A stretch of 7,313 bases of DNA from an uncultured Verrucomicrobiota bacterium (GTDB taxonomy: Bacteria > Verrucomicrobiota > Verrucomicrobiia > Chthoniobacterales > SZAS-18), in contig CALMVM010000476.1 of assembly GCA_937873255.1 (NCBI GenBank), positions 1 to 7,313 on the forward strand, in the 5' to 3' direction. The notes beneath the pieces were generated by a model. It saw only the letters and a list, made by a program, of their open reading frames with translations, had not been told where the DNA came from and made no database searches. The position numbers were made by a program, and so were the translations under genes. Shown here piece after piece: positions 4,885-7,313 of this stretch. The number at the start of each line of letters is the position of its first letter. Position 1 is the stretch's first letter.

Positions 4885-6237
4885 TCAGAAACTCGAACGG
4901 ACCTGGATGCTGTTCGTGACGCTGAAAACGGCGCTGATAATGCTGAACACCACCGCCCCGACGAGGACGGCGATGATCACCACGATGATCGGCGGGATGA
5001 TGGCCGTGGCGATCTTGATGCGTCCGTCGAGTTCGCGCTCGTAAACGTCGGCGACCATCTGCATCGTTTCCGCGAACCGGCCCGATTGTTCGCCGACGGC
5101 CATCATGTCGAGGTAAAGCTCGGGGAAGACCTGTTCTCTGCCCAGCGCCCCCGAGAGGCTGGCTCCGTCCACCAGCGCCGCGCGCGCCCGGCTCATGCAA
5201 GCCCGCAGGTACGTGTTGCCCGACATGTCTTCGAGCAACTCCATCGTGCGCAGCAGCGTGACGCCGTTTTGGAGCAACGTGCCCATCGTGCGGGCGAACT
5301 GTGCGTAAAAACTGTAGCGCACGACCGAGCCGAGCGCCGGCACCCCGAGGCGCATCCGGTCCCACGCCAGACGCCCGGCGGGCGAACTGGTCAACATCCG
5401 AAACAACGCGAACGCCGCGAACCCGGCCGCGACGCCCAGCCACCAATACCGCACAAACACCTCGTTGACGCCGATCAGGACACGCGTGGCCAGCGGCAGG
5501 GTGGTGCCGCCGGTGTTTTGGAAGAACGCATTGAGCTGCGGCACCATCACCGTGATGAACAGCGTGATCAGCCCGATGCCGGCCACCACGAGGAAGGCGG
5601 GATAAATGAGCGCCTGCTGCACGCGGTCGCGCAGTTGCTTCATGCTGCCGAGATGCTTGACCAGTCGACCAAGAATGTCCGAGAGCGCGCCGCTGGCCTC
5701 GCCGGCCATGACGAGGTTGACATACAGCGACGAAAAGATGCGCGGGTAATCGCGGAGCGCCTGCGAGAAGCTACGGCCGTCCACCAGCGAGCGGTGCAAA
5801 CCGGCGGTCAGCCGCTGGAGCGCGGGCTGTTTGAGGCGCTTGACGAGGATGCCGAGCGCCTCGTCGAGCGTCATCCCGGCGGGCAGGAGATAGGCGAGTT
5901 GTTCGGTGAAGAAGAGACGTTGCCCGTGCGAAATTTTCACGCCGCCCGGCGCGGCGGGCACGACGGGGACGAGCGCGGTGGCCGGACGAGCGGTCGGGGC
6001 GAGGGAGGCCTCGCGGATCGCCAGCGCCGTCGATGGCGAGTCGGACGTAGGTTTTGCCGCGCCGTTCGTGCGGGGCGATGCAGTCGGTTTCGTGCCCCCT
6101 CCGTCAGCCTCGATCTTGAACGGGACGCACCGCTTTTGTTCGATCAACTGGATCGCCGCGGCGCGGTCGCCTGCCTCGACCTGTCCCTCGACGAGTTGGC
6201 CCCGGGGATCGCGGGCGCGGTAGGAATAACGGGGCAT
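4885..6237 (-). CDS. gspF: Type II secretion system inner-membrane platform protein GspF
   Basis: GspF is the polytopic inner-membrane core of the type II secretion and type IV pilus assembly platform, linking the cytoplasmic ATPase to pseudopilin assembly. The protein has 450 aa. Residues 1-43 are the small N-terminal domain (PRYSYRARDPRGQLVEGQVE). Residues 46-99 form an Ala/Pro/Thr-rich linker that accounts for most of the extra length over the usual roughly 400 aa. The first GspF repeat (about 103-230) includes FFTEQLAYLLPAGMTLDEAL and VMAGEASGALSDIL. The second (about 309-436) includes FARTMGTLLQNGVTLLRTME and VGEQSGRFAETM. Membrane segments lie at about 209-232, 263-281 and 412-436. It is the first gene of the minus-strand unit. 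The ATG at 6237 gives the canonical N-terminus and lacks a Shine-Dalgarno. The symbol denotes the family; a type IV pilus PilC role cannot be excluded, but the adjacent gspG favours type II secretion. Confidence 0.94.
   Translation of the reverse strand: MPRYSYRARDPRGQLVEGQVEAGDRAAAIQLIEQKRCVPFKIEADGGGTKPTASPRTNGAAKPTSDSPSTALAIREASLAPTARPATALVPVVPAAPGGVKISHGQRLFFTEQLAYLLPAGMTLDEALGILVKRLKQPALQRLTAGLHRSLVDGRSFSQALRDYPRIFSSLYVNLVMAGEASGALSDILGRLVKHLGSMKQLRDRVQQALIYPAFLVVAGIGLITLFITVMVPQLNAFFQNTGGTTLPLATRVLIGVNEVFVRYWWLGVAAGFAAFALFRMLTSSPAGRLAWDRMRLGVPALGSVVRYSFYAQFARTMGTLLQNGVTLLRTMELLEDMSGNTYLRACMSRARAALVDGASLSGALGREQVFPELYLDMMAVGEQSGRFAETMQMVADVYERELDGRIKIATAIIPPIIVVIIAVLVGAVVFSIISAVFSVTNSIQVRSSF

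Positions 6238-7313
<1,076 letters not shown>

Noticed and set aside
3698..5044. 448-codon plus-strand frame opposite gspF and the 401-aa gene
   Set aside because: Arg/His-rich shadow translation with no motif, lying antisense to a coupled operon.

Overview
The window is GC-rich chromosomal DNA that looks like a housekeeping region from a member of the Verrucomicrobiota or a close PVC-group relative. This rests on the flavour of the AccA, PurA and GspG sequences, on a 177-residue protein resembling a family I associate with that group, and on start codons that lack Shine-Dalgarno sequences. The phylum is an inference (moderate confidence); genus and species cannot be read from the sequence. 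No tRNA, rRNA, insertion sequence, phage gene or CRISPR array was seen.

Left part, plus strand (1-3170). A non-coding leader of about 320 bases precedes acpP (acyl carrier protein). Then come a conserved protein of unknown function (177 aa), a membrane-anchored LysM protein with a C-terminal L,D-transpeptidase-like domain that appears to have lost its catalytic residues, and accA (carboxyltransferase alpha subunit of acetyl-CoA carboxylase). acpP and accA both serve fatty acid synthesis, and the LysM protein acts at the cell wall, so the group has a cell-envelope theme. Several GC-rich inverted repeats sit between these genes. One lies in the acpP leader, two in tandem follow acpP, and one before accA is followed by a T-rich tract.

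Middle part, minus strand (3208-6237). A compact three-gene unit is read right to left: gspF (inner-membrane platform protein), a 401-residue predicted exported protein of unknown function, and gspG (major pseudopilin). The last two genes overlap by 14 bases. This is part of a type II secretion or pseudopilus machine. The ATPase, secretin and prepilin peptidase are not in the window and must be encoded elsewhere if the machine works. accA and gspG converge with only 37 bases between them.

Right part, plus strand (6430 to the edge). purA (adenylosuccinate synthetase) is divergent from gspF across a 192-base gap and runs off the window after 294 codons.

The points most worth a second look are the apparently dead transpeptidase domain fused to LysM, the unknown exported protein wedged between gspF and gspG, the hairpins bracketing acpP, and the near absence of Shine-Dalgarno sequences. 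I found no evidence for a wholly new multi-gene system.
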